Source: Neptunomonas qingdaonensis (lineage in GTDB: Bacteria; Pseudomonadota; Gammaproteobacteria; Pseudomonadales; Balneatricaceae). From it: a DNA stretch of 64,000 bases. The position numbers and the translations under genes were made by a program. Each line of letters begins with the position of its first letter. Position 1 is the first letter of the stretch. The notes beneath the pieces were generated by a model. The model was given only the letters and a program-made list of their open reading frames with translations, had not been told where the DNA came from and made no database searches. The stretch lies in the NCBI RefSeq assembly GCF_900113275.1, contig NZ_FOOU01000001.1, positions 372,001 to 436,000 of the forward strand, in the 5' to 3' direction. Positions 18,063-27,541 of the stretch are shown in pieces.

Positions 18063-19229
18063 ATGAGTGTATTGAAGATGACAGACCTGGATCTGAGCGG
18101 AAAGCGCGTACTGATCCGTGAAGATCTCAATGTTCCTGTTAAGGATGGACAAGTAACCTCTGATGCCCGAATCCGTGCGGCATTGCCAACCATTGAGTTG
18201 GCATTGAAAGCCGGCGCTAAAGTAATGGTGATGTCTCATCTGGGACGGCCGACTGAAGGCGAGTATGCAGAAGAGTTTTCGCTGGCGCCGGTTGCTGCAC
18301 ATCTCAGCACACTATTGTCGCAACCTGTGCCGTTAATTAAAGACTGGCTGGATGGTGGTTTTGAAGTGGCTGCCGGTGAGTTGGTGTTGTTGGAGAACGT
18401 CCGGTTTAATCTGGGCGAGAAAAAAGATAACGAAGCCTTGTCACAAAAAATGGCGGCATTATGTGATATCTATGTCATGGATGCTTTTGGCACGGCGCAT
18501 CGGGCGCAGGCGTCGACACATGGTGTGGCACGCTTCGCTGATGTTGCTTGCGCAGGTCCGTTGTTGGCGAATGAGCTGGATGCTTTGGGTAAGGCGCTTA
18601 AGCAGCCCGCGACTCCTTTGGTCGCCATTGTCGGTGGTTCTAAAGTATCGACTAAGCTGGAAGTGCTGAACTCGCTTTCTGATAAAGTCGATCAGTTAAT
18701 TGTCGGTGGTGGTATTGCGAACACTTTCCTCGCCGCCGCCGGTAAGCCAGTAGGTAAGTCATTATGTGAACATGACCTGATACCGGTAGCTCAGGCATTG
18801 ATGAAAAAAGTAAACATCCCATTGCCTGTGGATGTAGTCGTGGCTACTGAATTTTCTGAGTCAGCGACAGCGACGGTTAAATCCGTTGACGATGTGACCG
18901 ATGATGAGATGATTTTGGATATCGGCCCTGTCTCTGCTGCCGCGCTGGCCAGTGTGCTGAAAGGTGCTGGCACGATTATTTGGAATGGCCCGGTTGGCGT
19001 TTTTGAGTTTGATCAGTTTGGTGCTGGTACTAAAACATTATCACTAGCAATTGCTGAAAGCGCCGGATTCTCTATCGCCGGCGGCGGTGATACGCTGGCG
19101 GCTGTAGATAAATATGAGATTGCTGATAAAGTATCCTATATCTCAACTGGTGGGGGGGCTTTCCTCGAGTTTGTTGAAGGTAAGGTGCTGCCCGCCGTCG
19201 CTATGTTAGAAACACGTGCCAAGCAGTAA
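18063..19229 (+). CDS. pgk: Phosphoglycerate kinase
   Basis: Pgk transfers phosphate from 1,3-bisphosphoglycerate to ADP in glycolysis. The 388-residue protein has the N-terminal [14 protein letters not shown], the substrate-binding SHLGRPTEG near 59-67, [16 protein letters not shown], the lysine-containing [15 protein letters not shown], and the C-terminal nucleotide loop [12 protein letters not shown] with [15 protein letters not shown]. The ATG at 18063 lies 83 bases after epd and 70 bases before fba. The three genes are probably one transcript ending at the terminator after fba. Confidence 0.98.
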   Translation: MSVLKMTDLDLSGKRVLIREDLNVPVKDGQVTSDARIRAALPTIELALKAGAKVMVMSHLGRPTEGEYAEEFSLAPVAAHLSTLLSQPVPLIKDWLDGGFEVAAGELVLLENVRFNLGEKKDNEALSQKMAALCDIYVMDAFGTAHRAQASTHGVARFADVACAGPLLANELDALGKALKQPATPLVAIVGGSKVSTKLEVLNSLSDKVDQLIVGGGIANTFLAAAGKPVGKSLCEHDLIPVAQALMKKVNIPLPVDVVVATEFSESATATVKSVDDVTDDEMILDIGPVSAAALASVLKGAGTIIWNGPVGVFEFDQFGAGTKTLSLAIAESAGFSIAGGGDTLAAVDKYEIADKVSYISTGGGAFLEFVEGKVLPAVAMLETRAKQ

Positions 19230-19299
19230 GGCGCTTTGCTTATTTTGTATGTTTTATATAGCTAAGCTGAAAATAATTTAAAGTAATAGGTGAAACACA

Positions 19300-20364
19300 A
19301 TGGCTTTAATATCAATGCGTCAGCTGTTGGATCACGCTGCCGAAAATGGTTACGGCATCCCGGCGTATAACGTAAACAACCTGGAACAGATGCGTGCCAT
19401 TATGGAAGCAGCTGACAAAACCAACTCTCCGGTGATTGTGCAGGCTTCTGCGGGCGCGCGTAAATATGCAGGTTCTAATTTCCTGCGTCATATGATTCTG
19501 GCTGCTATCGCTGAGTTTCCGCACATCCCTGTGTGTATGCACCAGGATCACGGTACCTCTCCTGCTATTTGTCAACGCTCCATTGCGATGGGCTTTTCCT
19601 CTGTAATGATGGATGGCTCGTTGATGACTGATGGGAAAACCCCATCCAGCTATGAGTATAACGTTGATGTAACACGTCGCACTGTTGAGATGGCTCACGC
19701 CTGTGGTGTGTCTGTGGAAGGTGAATTGGGTTGCTTAGGTTCCCTGGAAACCGGGCAGGCGGGTGAAGAAGACGGCGTCGGCGCTGAAGGCACTTTATCA
19801 CACGATCAGATGTTGACTGATCCTGACGAAGCGGCTGATTTTGTGAGTAAAACTAATGTGGATGCACTCGCTATCGCTTGTGGTACATCTCACGGTGCTT
19901 ACAAATTTACGCGGCCACCCACGGACGATATTCTGGCGATTGATCGTATTAAAGCGATCCATCAGCGTATCCCTGGTACCCACTTGGTGATGCACGGCTC
20001 CTCTTCAGTGCCTCAGGAGTGGTTGGCAGTGATTAACCAGTTTGGTGGAGAGATACCGGAAACTTATGGCGTACCGGTTGAACAGATTGTTGAAGGTATT
20101 AAACACGGCGTACGTAAAATTAATATTGATACGGATTTGCGTTTGGCATCTACTGGTGCGATTCGTCGTTTCCTCGCCGAAAACCCAGCCGAATTTGATC
20201 CTCGTAAATACCTGCAGAAAACTATCGATGCGATGAGCGGTATCTGTATTGCTCGTTATGAAGCATTTGGTGCGGCGGGTCAGGCATCTAAAATCAATGC
20301 TATTTCGCTTGAAAATATGGCTGCAGCCTATGAGGCTGGTAAGCTGGATGCAAAAATCGTGTAA
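19300..20364 (+). CDS. fba: Fructose-bisphosphate aldolase, class II
   Basis: This zinc-dependent aldolase splits fructose 1,6-bisphosphate into glyceraldehyde 3-phosphate and dihydroxyacetone phosphate. The 354-residue protein belongs to the CbbA-like class IIB group. It has [13 protein letters not shown] at the N-terminus, the zinc and substrate segment [18 protein letters not shown] (residues 79-96), [22 protein letters not shown], a long insert typical of the group, then [15 protein letters not shown] and [13 protein letters not shown]. It closes the epd-pgk-fba cluster and is followed by a terminator. Confidence 0.97.
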   Translation: MALISMRQLLDHAAENGYGIPAYNVNNLEQMRAIMEAADKTNSPVIVQASAGARKYAGSNFLRHMILAAIAEFPHIPVCMHQDHGTSPAICQRSIAMGFSSVMMDGSLMTDGKTPSSYEYNVDVTRRTVEMAHACGVSVEGELGCLGSLETGQAGEEDGVGAEGTLSHDQMLTDPDEAADFVSKTNVDALAIACGTSHGAYKFTRPPTDDILAIDRIKAIHQRIPGTHLVMHGSSSVPQEWLAVINQFGGEIPETYGVPVEQIVEGIKHGVRKINIDTDLRLASTGAIRRFLAENPAEFDPRKYLQKTIDAMSGICIARYEAFGAAGQASKINAISLENMAAAYEAGKLDAKIV

Positions 20365-20377
20365 AGCGATGCGTCTG

Positions 20378-20408
20378 AAAAAGGCCGTCTTTTGAGGCGG
20401 CTTTTTTG
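20378..20408 (+). terminator. Intrinsic terminator after fba
   Basis: The stem is formed by AAAAAGGCCGTC and GGCGGCTTTTTT, with one bulged G and one G-T pair, around a short TTTTGA loop. A T-run follows. It lies 14 bases after the fba stop and 39 bases before the marC start. Confidence 0.88.
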
Positions 20409-20446
20409 TTGATGATGACCAAACCCCCTTTTGAGATGGCGCTACT

Positions 20447-21058
20447 ATGACTCTGATTCTTTCTACCTGGGTGAAATTTGCTTTTCTGTTCGCTCCCTTT
20501 TTTGTGGTATCCATGTTTTTGGCTCTGACGCGAACAGACTCGGTGGCCGTAAGACGTTCGACGGCCAATCGTGCGGTATTTGCAGCTTTGTGTATCAGCC
20601 TGGTGCTTTTCTTTTTCGGCTCTCCTCTTTTTGCTTTATTGGGTATAACGCTGGATTCATTTCGTATCGGAGCAGGTATTCTGCTGTTTCTTTCTGCTAT
20701 TAGTCTGGTTAGAGATGGTGTCAGAGCGAATGCTGAAGTGCCTTCTGAGCAGCGTGATGATGTGTCGGTTGTGCCCTTGGCTATTCCCACGATCATCGGG
20801 CCCGCCACCATCGGTACTATTTTGGTGTATGGTGCCGAATTACACGGATTAGATATTGCCTATGGTTTGATTGGTCTGCTACTGGCATTAATCAGTTTAC
20901 TAGTATGTCTGCATCTTTCGGCGTGGATGGAGAGGATTCTGGGAAAAACAGGATTGAATGTTTTAAGTAAAGTGACCGGTTTAATTCTGGCGGCAATGGC
21001 TTCGCAGATTGTATTAACCGGTGTGCATGGCTTTATGCAGTCGGCGGGTTCTTATTAG
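20447..21058 (+). CDS. MarC family integral membrane protein
   Basis: A 203-residue protein of the MarC/UPF0056 family, inner-membrane proteins with six predicted helices. The role is not settled; the original link to multiple antibiotic resistance was withdrawn. The N-terminus LILSTWVKFAFLFAPFFVVSMFL is followed by a basic loop, and the family signature AIPTIIGPATIGTILVYGAE lies near residues 108-127. A charged hydrophilic loop at about 85-105 (DGVRANAEVPSEQRDDVS) separates the two halves. It follows the fba terminator and so has its own promoter or none visible. I can offer no substrate. Confidence 0.88.
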   Translation: MTLILSTWVKFAFLFAPFFVVSMFLALTRTDSVAVRRSTANRAVFAALCISLVLFFFGSPLFALLGITLDSFRIGAGILLFLSAISLVRDGVRANAEVPSEQRDDVSVVPLAIPTIIGPATIGTILVYGAELHGLDIAYGLIGLLLALISLLVCLHLSAWMERILGKTGLNVLSKVTGLILAAMASQIVLTGVHGFMQSAGSY

Positions 21059-21138
21059 AATTAACATGCGATTCATGTTGCAGGGGGTAACGTGTTACCA
21101 ATTATTTAAGATATCTGGAAATAAAAGGAGCTAAGTCG

Positions 21139-21561
21139 ATGGATTTACTAAAAGTGGCAACCGATCTGTTTTTGAGCAAGCTAGGGTCATCAGCCGGTGG
21201 AATCAATTCTGAGCAGGTATCGAGTGCTCTGGGGTCGCTATTAGGCGGTGCAGATGGTCAGATTGATCTCAGTGATCTGATTTCAAAATTCAGTGGTGGT
21301 GGATTAGCTTCATTGGCTCAGTCATGGTTGGGTGATGGTGAAAACAGCAGCTTATCAGTAGATCAGGTGCTTGCTATGCTGGGTCAGTCTGAAGTGCAGG
21401 AGTTTTCAGCTTCACTGGGTCTGGAAGAGCAACAGGCAAGCAGCGCGTTGTCAGATATGATTCCAGAATTGATTGATAATAACAGTTCAGCCGGTGGTTT
21501 ATTGGAAGCCGTTGGCGGGGTTAGTGGTTTGGCGGGGCTGGCGTCTAAGTTTTTCCGCTAA
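21139..21561 (+). CDS. DUF937/YidB-like protein
   Basis: This 140-residue protein is rich in Gly, Ser, Leu and Ala and contains repeated short helices with the DUF937 pattern, for example SALGSLLGGADGQIDLSDLISKF split by glycine-serine turns and LASLAQSWLGDGENSSLSVDQVLAMLG. YidB of E. coli, whose function is unknown, has the same WLG-G-N-x-P/S pattern. There is no signal peptide and no membrane helix. GGAG is present upstream (AAAAGGAGCTAAGTCG before the ATG at 21139). The gene stands alone between marC and the YitT gene. Function cannot be given. Confidence 0.85.
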   Translation: MDLLKVATDLFLSKLGSSAGGINSEQVSSALGSLLGGADGQIDLSDLISKFSGGGLASLAQSWLGDGENSSLSVDQVLAMLGQSEVQEFSASLGLEEQQASSALSDMIPELIDNNSSAGGLLEAVGGVSGLAGLASKFFR

Positions 21562-21822
21562 TCTGGATTGACGATAGGAAAGTAGCTCTGTGTTTAAAAG
21601 TGCATCATTTTTTGTCATTTTCAACCGTGAAATATCAGGTTTGGTTTTAAATGGTGCACTTGTTGTTAATTTTACTCATAATACGCGTCCTTTAACTGGC
21701 ATAGCTTCTGCATAGATTTTATAGCCGTTACCGGCACCGCGCCTGTGTTTTCCATAAGAAATTATCAGGCTGTTCTTTTCAGGTCTCTGGTCAAAAGCCG
21801 GAGCCGATGTTAGGGGTGTATT

Positions 21823-22428
21823 ATGCATACAACGCATCGTTGGTTATCTATTCTTGAGGGATGTCTCCTGGTTGCATTAGGGATACATATACTTAACTCA
21901 GCCCGGTTGTTGATCAGTGGAACGGCTGGCATTGGGATGATTTTGCAAAGTTTTACCGATTTATCATTCGGGCAACTATTCTTTATTCTTAATCTGCCAT
22001 TCTACTTTTTAGCGTTACGCTATATGGGGTGGAGTTTTGCTTTTCGAACCTTTTGCAGTATTTCGTTATTATCGTTATTAACGGAGTTAATGCACCGATA
22101 TCTGCACATCGAGGTTGAACCGCTGTTTGCTGCCGTGTTGGGAGGGATGTTGATTGGTTTCGGACTCATCATTCTTTTTCGTCATAACGCATCACTGGGT
22201 GGCTTAAATATACTGGCGATGTATTTGGAGCGTCGCTTTGCGATCCATCCCGGAAAAACAACCATGCTCGGGGATGTGTTGATTATTATTGTCGCATTAA
22301 CCTTATTTGAATTTCAGCAGGTTTCGTTTTCTTTTATTGCCTTTGCCGTTATGAGCTCGGTTGTGGGTCGCTACCATAAGCCACCGGAATGGGCCAAAAC
22401 ACCTGAGATGAAGGCCGTCAGCGCATAA
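21823..22428 (+). CDS. YitT family membrane protein
   Basis: The 201-residue protein has five to six hydrophobic segments and matches the YitT N-terminal (DUF161) family: LLISGTAGIGMILQSFTDLSFGQLFF contains the glycine-rich loop followed by the FxINxPFY-type segment (FILNLPFYFLALRYMG), and GFGLIILFRHNASLGGLNILAMYL is the second conserved block. These are inner-membrane proteins with no proven substrate. It lacks the C-terminal soluble domain of the larger Gram-positive homologues. The 261 bases upstream (21562-21822) hold no gene that I can see. A bidirectional terminator separates it from the convergent cold-shock gene. Confidence 0.86.
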   Translation: MHTTHRWLSILEGCLLVALGIHILNSARLLISGTAGIGMILQSFTDLSFGQLFFILNLPFYFLALRYMGWSFAFRTFCSISLLSLLTELMHRYLHIEVEPLFAAVLGGMLIGFGLIILFRHNASLGGLNILAMYLERRFAIHPGKTTMLGDVLIIIVALTLFEFQQVSFSFIAFAVMSSVVGRYHKPPEWAKTPEMKAVSA

Positions 22429-22439
22429 GATGGCAAAAA

Positions 22440-22470
22440 AAAGCAGGCTCATATCAGCCTGCTTTCTATT
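22440..22470. terminator. Bidirectional terminator between the YitT gene and the cold-shock gene
   Basis: Arms AAAGCAGGCT (22440-22449) and AGCCTGCTTT (22456-22465) with a six-base loop, an A-run before and TCTATTTT after. It serves both convergent genes. Confidence 0.9.
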
Positions 22471-22492
22471 TTGGCAGACAACAACAGTCACC

Positions 22493-22702
22493 TTACAGCG
22501 GCGTTACCTGATCTGCCTGAGGGCCTTTCTGCCCTTGGACTTCTACGAAGCTGACAGCCTGTCCTTCAGCGAGGGTACGACGACCTTCACCGATAATCGA
22601 ACGGAAGTGAACAAATAGATCCGAACCGCTATCGCGCTGAATGAACCCAAAGCCTTTTTCATCGTTGAACCACTTAACGGTTCCTGTTTGTGTATCTGAC
22701 AC
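22493..22702 (-). CDS. Cold-shock domain protein (CspA family)
   Basis: A 69-residue single cold-shock domain that binds single-stranded RNA and DNA. The RNA-binding motifs are intact: [15 protein letters not shown] (RNP1 region, residues 7-21) and DLFVHFRSI (RNP2). The start codon is GTG at 22702. The ribosome-binding site is weak (AAGAG), which is common for Csp genes whose long leader controls translation. It is monocistronic, bounded by a terminator downstream and a 303-base leader upstream. Which of the Csp paralogues it is, and whether it is cold-induced, cannot be told from sequence. Confidence 0.96.
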   Translation of the reverse strand: MSDTQTGTVKWFNDEKGFGFIQRDSGSDLFVHFRSIIGEGRRTLAEGQAVSFVEVQGQKGPQADQVTPL

Positions 22703-23005
22703 GGTATAAGTACTCTTTTTTAAATTTTAAAAAATCTCTCAGTAACACAGCTGAGATAACAGTGAATCACAGTACTAATGAGAACGGGAAGAGGGGTTGG
22801 AGCAGAAAGCGCTTATGAAAAAGTGATGGCTACTTCAACCGGTAAATCCGGTCTTTTAATACAGACTCATCTAAATTCTAGCGCTTCCATGAGGATAATG
22901 TAAATATTGAAATGGGCTATTGGAGGTGTATTTTGCCTATCAATCAGTCTTATAAAGGAGAGTGTTTCTCGGATGGCGTTGATAATGGCAAATATGAGTT
23001 TCTAT
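22703..23005 (-). promoter_or_regulatory. Upstream leader region of the cold-shock gene
   Basis: No gene is seen in these 303 bases between the sirtuin stop and the cold-shock start. The stretch contains a hairpin ACCGG-TAAAT-CCGGT (22838-22852) and A/T-rich DNA next to the GTG start. Csp genes often have long, structured 5' untranslated regions, so this is a plausible leader, but no cold-box motif was clear to me. Confidence 0.35.
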
Positions 23006-23851
23006 TTACCTTATCTGTTCTAGTGTGTTTTTAATCGAAGCATCTATTTTTAGCGTTAGCAATTGATCAGCACGTGTTTTCCCCAGAGTCACTGCGCCAA
23101 TGGGTATGCCCCACTCATGCGCACGTTTGCAAAAACGAAAGCCGGAATAGACCATTAATGATGAGCCGATGACAAGCAACGCATCGGCTTGCTGAAGCTG
23201 GGTAAGCGAGCGTTCAACCTGATCGCGAGGTACATTATCCCCGAAAAAAACCACATCGGGCTTGAGTGTCCCATTGCATATCGGGCAGTTGCTGACGTTG
23301 AATAGACTGAAATCTATATTCTCCAGATCCGCATCCCCATCCGGTGCGGCCGTCGCCTGGAAATGCTTAAAGCCCTCATTCTCCTCCAGCATCCAGTTAT
23401 GAACCTGATCACGGCTGTATTGCGCTGTACATTCTGTGCATAGAACACGATCAGAACGCCCATGCAGGTCGATAATATTCTGATGCCCGGCTTCTTGATG
23501 TAAACCATCAACGTTTTGCGTAATCAGAAGCGGTATATGGCCTGCGCGCTCCATTTCAGCGAGCTTCAGGTGTGCTGTATTAGGTTTGGCGTCGCGCATC
23601 ATTGGCCAGCCAATTAAGCTTCGGGCCCAGAAACGTTGGCGTGTTTCCAGGCTCTGCATGAAATCGTGATGTTGTACCGGTTGTTTGCGTTTCCATTGTG
23701 CGTTGCGGTCCCGGTAATCGGGAATGCCAGAATCAGTACTGATGCCTGCACCTGTTAATACGACTAAACGTGGATGTGTATCGATAAAGCCCTGAAGGGC
23801 TTCTGCCGCATCAGTGCTGCATGAGGGAGCGCTGCATAAAATAGTGCTCAT
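23006..23851 (-). CDS. NAD-dependent protein deacylase, sirtuin (SIR2) family
   Basis: Sirtuins remove acyl groups from lysine using NAD. The 281-residue protein has the NAD-binding GAGIS at 34-38, GIPDYRD (43-49), the TQNVDGLH motif (111-118), the catalytic His130 in DLHGRSD, and two zinc-binding CxxC pairs (Cys138/141 and Cys189/192). Its greater length and the segment NAQWKRKQPVQHHDFM place it with the SIRT4-like class II bacterial enzymes rather than with E. coli CobB. The start ATG overlaps the stop of the upstream antiporter by four bases (ATGA), so the two are translationally coupled. Confidence 0.95.
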   Translation of the reverse strand: MSTILCSAPSCSTDAAEALQGFIDTHPRLVVLTGAGISTDSGIPDYRDRNAQWKRKQPVQHHDFMQSLETRQRFWARSLIGWPMMRDAKPNTAHLKLAEMERAGHIPLLITQNVDGLHQEAGHQNIIDLHGRSDRVLCTECTAQYSRDQVHNWMLEENEGFKHFQATAAPDGDADLENIDFSLFNVSNCPICNGTLKPDVVFFGDNVPRDQVERSLTQLQQADALLVIGSSLMVYSGFRFCKRAHEWGIPIGAVTLGKTRADQLLTLKIDASIKNTLEQIR

Positions 23852-25704
23852 ACCGACGCTCCGCTTTCAGAAGGAAGCAGCGCTTGATGGCTCTCCGCTT
23901 TCACGACATGCGCTACCGTATCGATTGACAGGATTGTCCAGCCTTCTTTAGCCACCAGGGTGCTATCGGGGGAAAAGAAACGCAGCCGACCATCAGGGGT
24001 GATCGCCATGAGTAAGGATCGGGAAGTGCTGTGTTCGGCTTCCCAGCGTGGCAATGGGTAGTCGCTGCTTAATTTGGTAGCTTTGATACGGGCCCCCTGT
24101 GTTAGCAGGCTGTATATTTCTTTAAATGAAAAACTATCCTGCCCCATAATATTCCCTTGATGCTCAGTGGCGACCCCTTTTCTGGATGCCAACGAGGTGC
24201 TTTTATCTGTTTTGATGGTATAGATAAAGCGTGTTTCAAACTCGCTGCGAAAGTGCAGGCAGGTCAGGGTATTAATTTCATGTTGTGGGGTTGCCGCCAA
24301 AAGTTGCCCGTAGCCCCCTAGCTCGAGCTTTTCTGACACGCGTGTTGATAGCGGGTTACCATGCAATGTTGTAAAACCGGACATACGGGCTTCGCTGATA
24401 TTTTCCCAACTGGGGTCGATCAATAATGTCGGGATATCCTGCTGTTTCAGTGCCTCAGCTATGGCACGGGCGACCTTATTCGCCCCAATGATGACCAGCC
24501 CTTTTGATTCAGGTTCGGTGACGCCCAGCTTCTGCGCAACAAAACCTGCCGTAGCACTCTGGAAGACAACGGTGCCGATAATCACAGAAAAGGTCAGCGT
24601 GGTGAGCACGTCAGCATTTGCGTAGCCACTTTCTTCTAAACGCAGTGCAAAGAACACAGATACGGCTGCTGCCACAATGCCACGTGGGCCGACCCAGGCG
24701 ATCAGACCTTTCTCTTGCCAGCTAAGGCCGCTGCCGATGCTGCATAAACCGACTGATATGGGACGAACAACAAACTGAATGATGGCGAGCAGAGCCAAAG
24801 CAGGCAGGCCTAGTGAGATCAGACTTTCCAGATTGAGACGTGCTGCTAGCAGAATAAATAAGCCGGAAATCAGCAGGATGGTCAGGTTTTCTTTAAAGGT
24901 GAGTATCTCATCGATATGTATGCCTTTGGCATTGGCAAGCCAGATACCCATGACTGTCACGGCTAATAACCCTGACTCATGTGCCAGATGGTTAGACAGA
25001 GTAAATGTTACTAACACTAATGCGAGAGAGCCAAACGCATGCAGATATTCAGGTAACCAGTGATGGCGGATAACATAAGCTAACAGGAATGCTGCCAGCG
25101 CCCCTAAGCCTGCACCAACCAGAATTATTTCGCCGAATAGCAGTACCGTATGTGAGATTAATCCGCTGGCTTGTTGTCTGGATATTATCCACTCGAACAC
25201 CAGTACTGCCATCAGCGCGCCGATGGGGTCAATTATGATTCCTTCCCAGCGCAGCACATTTGATATGCGGCTGGTGGCACGTAATGTGCGTAACATGGGA
25301 ACCACCACAGTAGGGCCTGTGACCACCACTAATGCGCCAAAGAGCGCGGCAAGTTCAGCGGATAAGCCAATGACCCAGTAGGAAGCAATAGCGATTAACG
25401 CCCATGTGATCAGTGCTCCCCAGGTAACGAGTCGCCGAACGACTTTGCTGACATCGCGAACCTGATCAAAGTGCAGTGTCAGGCTACCTTCAAATAGAAT
25501 AATTGCGATGGATAACGACACAAAAGGGAACAGTAAGTCGCCAAAAAGCGCGTCCGGATCGAGTGTGTTGCTGACCGGTCCAAGTAAAATACCGGTTAAT
25601 AATAGAAACAGGATTGCGGGTAACTTCAACCGCCATGCCAGCCATTGACAGGCGATGCTGCTCAACGCAATAAGTGCCAGTAAAGAGGTATCTGAAAGTA
25701 GCAT
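23848..25704 (-). CDS. CPA1-type Na+/H+ (or K+/H+) antiporter with C-terminal TrkA-N domain
   Basis: The first 400 residues form 12-13 hydrophobic helices of the NhaP/CPA1 type, with SIAIILFEGSLTLHF, the GPTVVVPMLRTLRA segment and IAWVGPRGIVAAAVSVFFALR, the last being a strong family signature. From about residue 400 a soluble Rossmann-like domain begins (KGLVIIGANKVARAIAEAL), which is a TrkA-N nucleotide-binding fold, followed by a further regulatory segment. The 618-residue length agrees with this two-part plan. Such proteins exchange monovalent cations for protons across the inner membrane. The ion is not predictable. It overlaps the sirtuin gene by four bases. Confidence 0.9.
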   Translation of the reverse strand: MLLSDTSLLALIALSSIACQWLAWRLKLPAILFLLLTGILLGPVSNTLDPDALFGDLLFPFVSLSIAIILFEGSLTLHFDQVRDVSKVVRRLVTWGALITWALIAIASYWVIGLSAELAALFGALVVVTGPTVVVPMLRTLRATSRISNVLRWEGIIIDPIGALMAVLVFEWIISRQQASGLISHTVLLFGEIILVGAGLGALAAFLLAYVIRHHWLPEYLHAFGSLALVLVTFTLSNHLAHESGLLAVTVMGIWLANAKGIHIDEILTFKENLTILLISGLFILLAARLNLESLISLGLPALALLAIIQFVVRPISVGLCSIGSGLSWQEKGLIAWVGPRGIVAAAVSVFFALRLEESGYANADVLTTLTFSVIIGTVVFQSATAGFVAQKLGVTEPESKGLVIIGANKVARAIAEALKQQDIPTLLIDPSWENISEARMSGFTTLHGNPLSTRVSEKLELGGYGQLLAATPQHEINTLTCLHFRSEFETRFIYTIKTDKSTSLASRKGVATEHQGNIMGQDSFSFKEIYSLLTQGARIKATKLSSDYPLPRWEAEHSTSRSLLMAITPDGRLRFFSPDSTLVAKEGWTILSIDTVAHVVKAESHQALLPSESGASV

Positions 25705-25956
25705 CGATAGTTCCGTTGTCAGTTAAGCTATGAGCTTGCTACTTTACTTGCTTCGCAGTGAAAAGCCAGTCATCAGAGTGTTGATCCTCTGTATGCTAAT
25801 CGCTTGTTGTATTTGATGACTGTGGATATCGGACTTTTTGATAAAATAAAATTATCAGTTGTAGTAATTATTTTTCATTAGACAGTAGACCACTTTACAG
25901 AGCAAGCTATGATGATGGATAAATTGTTTAAATAGTACACAAACTTGAGGCACGCT
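25705..25956 (+). promoter_or_regulatory. Divergent promoter region upstream of the 5-oxoproline operon
   Basis: These 252 bases lie between the antiporter start and the DUF1445 gene start and hold no gene. They are A/T-rich and include an interrupted dyad TGATAA-N7-TTATCA at 25839-25857, a possible operator for the operon that begins at 25957. The assignment is an inference. Confidence 0.4.
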
Positions 25957-26745
25957 ATGGACGTTAATATCTCCCCTTACGATCTTCGCCAGTTAATTCG
26001 TAGCGGTGAATTTGCAGGTAATACATCAGGTTATTCAAAAGGCTTTGTGCAAGGTAATTTGGCGATTATGCCAAAGGAGTGGGCGAATGAGTTTTTGCAG
26101 TTTTGCCAGCTAAATCCAAAGCCTTGTCCTGTTATTGGTATGTCGGCTAATCCTGGCGATTTCCTGTTGCCGGATTTAGGTAAGGATCTTGATATCCGTA
26201 GTGATATCCCGCGCTACCGTATTTATGAAAATGGAAAACTGACTCAGGAAGTAACGGATGTTCGCCAATTCTGGCGTGATGATCTTGTCACCTTCCTATT
26301 GGGTTGTTCTTTTTCCTTTGAAGAAGCGTTGATTGCCGATGGACTTGAGGTGCGCAATATCACCGAAGGTGTCAATGTGCCGATGTATCGCACCAATATT
26401 GCTTGTCGTCCTGCCGGGCGTTTTAGCGGTACAACCGTTGTCAGCATGCGCCCGATGAAACCGAAAGATGCAATACGTGCTATCCAGATCTGTACACGTT
26501 TTCCCTCTGTGCATGGCGCACCACTGCATTTCGGCAATCCGGAGGATATCGGTATCAGTAATATTAATCAGCCTGATTTCGGTGATGCTGTTACCATTAA
26601 CAAGGGCGAAGTGCCGGTGTTCTGGGCATGTGGTGTAACACCGCAGGTGGCTATTGAACAAGCACGTCCACCTTTCTGTATCACCCATAGCCCTGGTCAC
26701 ATGTTGGTGACGGATATCCCCAACAGCCATCTGGCTATTATGTAA
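25957..26745 (+). CDS. DUF1445/UPF0317 putative hydro-lyase (D-glutamate cyclase N-terminal domain family)
   Basis: I place the start at ATG 25957, with GAGG at 25947-25950. A TTG 12 bases upstream is also open. The 262-residue protein shows the family segments [25 protein letters not shown] (split by gaps), [42 protein letters not shown] and [29 protein letters not shown]. This family (UPF0317, YcsI in Bacillus) is the N-terminal half of animal mitochondrial D-glutamate cyclase. In bacteria it is often encoded with 5-oxoprolinase genes. Here pxpA follows after 19 bases. Its chemistry as a free-standing protein is unproven. Confidence 0.92.
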   Translation: MDVNISPYDLRQLIRSGEFAGNTSGYSKGFVQGNLAIMPKEWANEFLQFCQLNPKPCPVIGMSANPGDFLLPDLGKDLDIRSDIPRYRIYENGKLTQEVTDVRQFWRDDLVTFLLGCSFSFEEALIADGLEVRNITEGVNVPMYRTNIACRPAGRFSGTTVVSMRPMKPKDAIRAIQICTRFPSVHGAPLHFGNPEDIGISNINQPDFGDAVTINKGEVPVFWACGVTPQVAIEQARPPFCITHSPGHMLVTDIPNSHLAIM

Positions 26746-26764
26746 GCGAACCAGGAGAGATATT

Positions 26765-27541
26765 ATGACGTTAAAACTAAATAGCGATCTGGGTGAAAAT
26801 TTTGGTTCCTGGAATATGGGGATGGATCATGCGGTGATGCCGCACATTGATCAGGCCAATATCGCCTGTGGTTTCCATGCGGGCGACCCTCTGGTGATGC
26901 AAAAAACATTAGCGTTGGCCAAAAAATACGGTGTTACTGTGGGTGCACATCCGGGATATCCCGACCTGGTAGGTTTTGGGCGACGCTCCCTGAAAGCCAG
27001 TGATGCTGAAATACAAGCCTTGGTCCTTTACCAGATTGCTGCGCTGGATGGTATGTCAGCATCCATGGGGTTATCGCTTGAGTATGTGAAGCCGCACGGT
27101 GCGCTCTACAACGATATGATGGCTGATGAAGCGGTTCGCGGCAGTATTATGCAAGCCGTTGCCAGTTATCATCGCCCGATATTTTTAATGCTGCAGGGCA
27201 CCCCTGATGCGGTAAAACACAGAGCGGAAGCGGCCAAGTTTGGTTTGAATCTGTGGTTTGAAGCCTTTGCCGATCGTTGCTATGCCGATGATGGTAAGTT
27301 GCTATCACGTACACTTGAAGGTGCAGTTCATAATAAAGAGAAGATGTTGGCTCAGGTGGTTCAGCTGGCTACCAGCGGTACGGTGACCAGTGTCAATGGG
27401 CATACACTGGATCTGCATGCGGATACCTTGTGTGTGCATGGCGATAACCTGACGGGTGTGCAGGCTATCGAGGAGATTCGTCAACTCATTTCCGGGAGCA
27501 CTGACTTAGGGAGCTCTAACCTAGGGAAGAATGCAAAATGA
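26765..27541 (+). CDS. pxpA: 5-oxoprolinase subunit A (LamB/YcsF family)
   Basis: PxpA together with PxpB and PxpC forms the widespread bacterial ATP-dependent 5-oxoprolinase that opens 5-oxo-L-proline to L-glutamate. The 258-residue protein has the YcsF hallmarks: LNSDLGENFGSWNMGMD at the N-terminus, HIDQANIACGFHAGDP near 35-50, VGAHPGYPDLVGFGRRSL near 60-77, VKPHGALYNDM near 104-114 and FADRCYADDGKLLSR. The ATG has CAGGAGAG upstream. It follows the DUF1445 gene and overlaps pxpB by four bases, so the subunits are coupled. Confidence 0.97.
   Translation: MTLKLNSDLGENFGSWNMGMDHAVMPHIDQANIACGFHAGDPLVMQKTLALAKKYGVTVGAHPGYPDLVGFGRRSLKASDAEIQALVLYQIAALDGMSASMGLSLEYVKPHGALYNDMMADEAVRGSIMQAVASYHRPIFLMLQGTPDAVKHRAEAAKFGLNLWFEAFADRCYADDGKLLSRTLEGAVHNKEKMLAQVVQLATSGTVTSVNGHTLDLHADTLCVHGDNLTGVQAIEEIRQLISGSTDLGSSNLGKNAK

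Noticed and set aside
20005-20811. 268-codon antisense open frame across fba and marC
   Set aside because: Its product is low-quality (rich in Arg, Thr and Ser), crosses the fba terminator and two clear genes, and has no family features.
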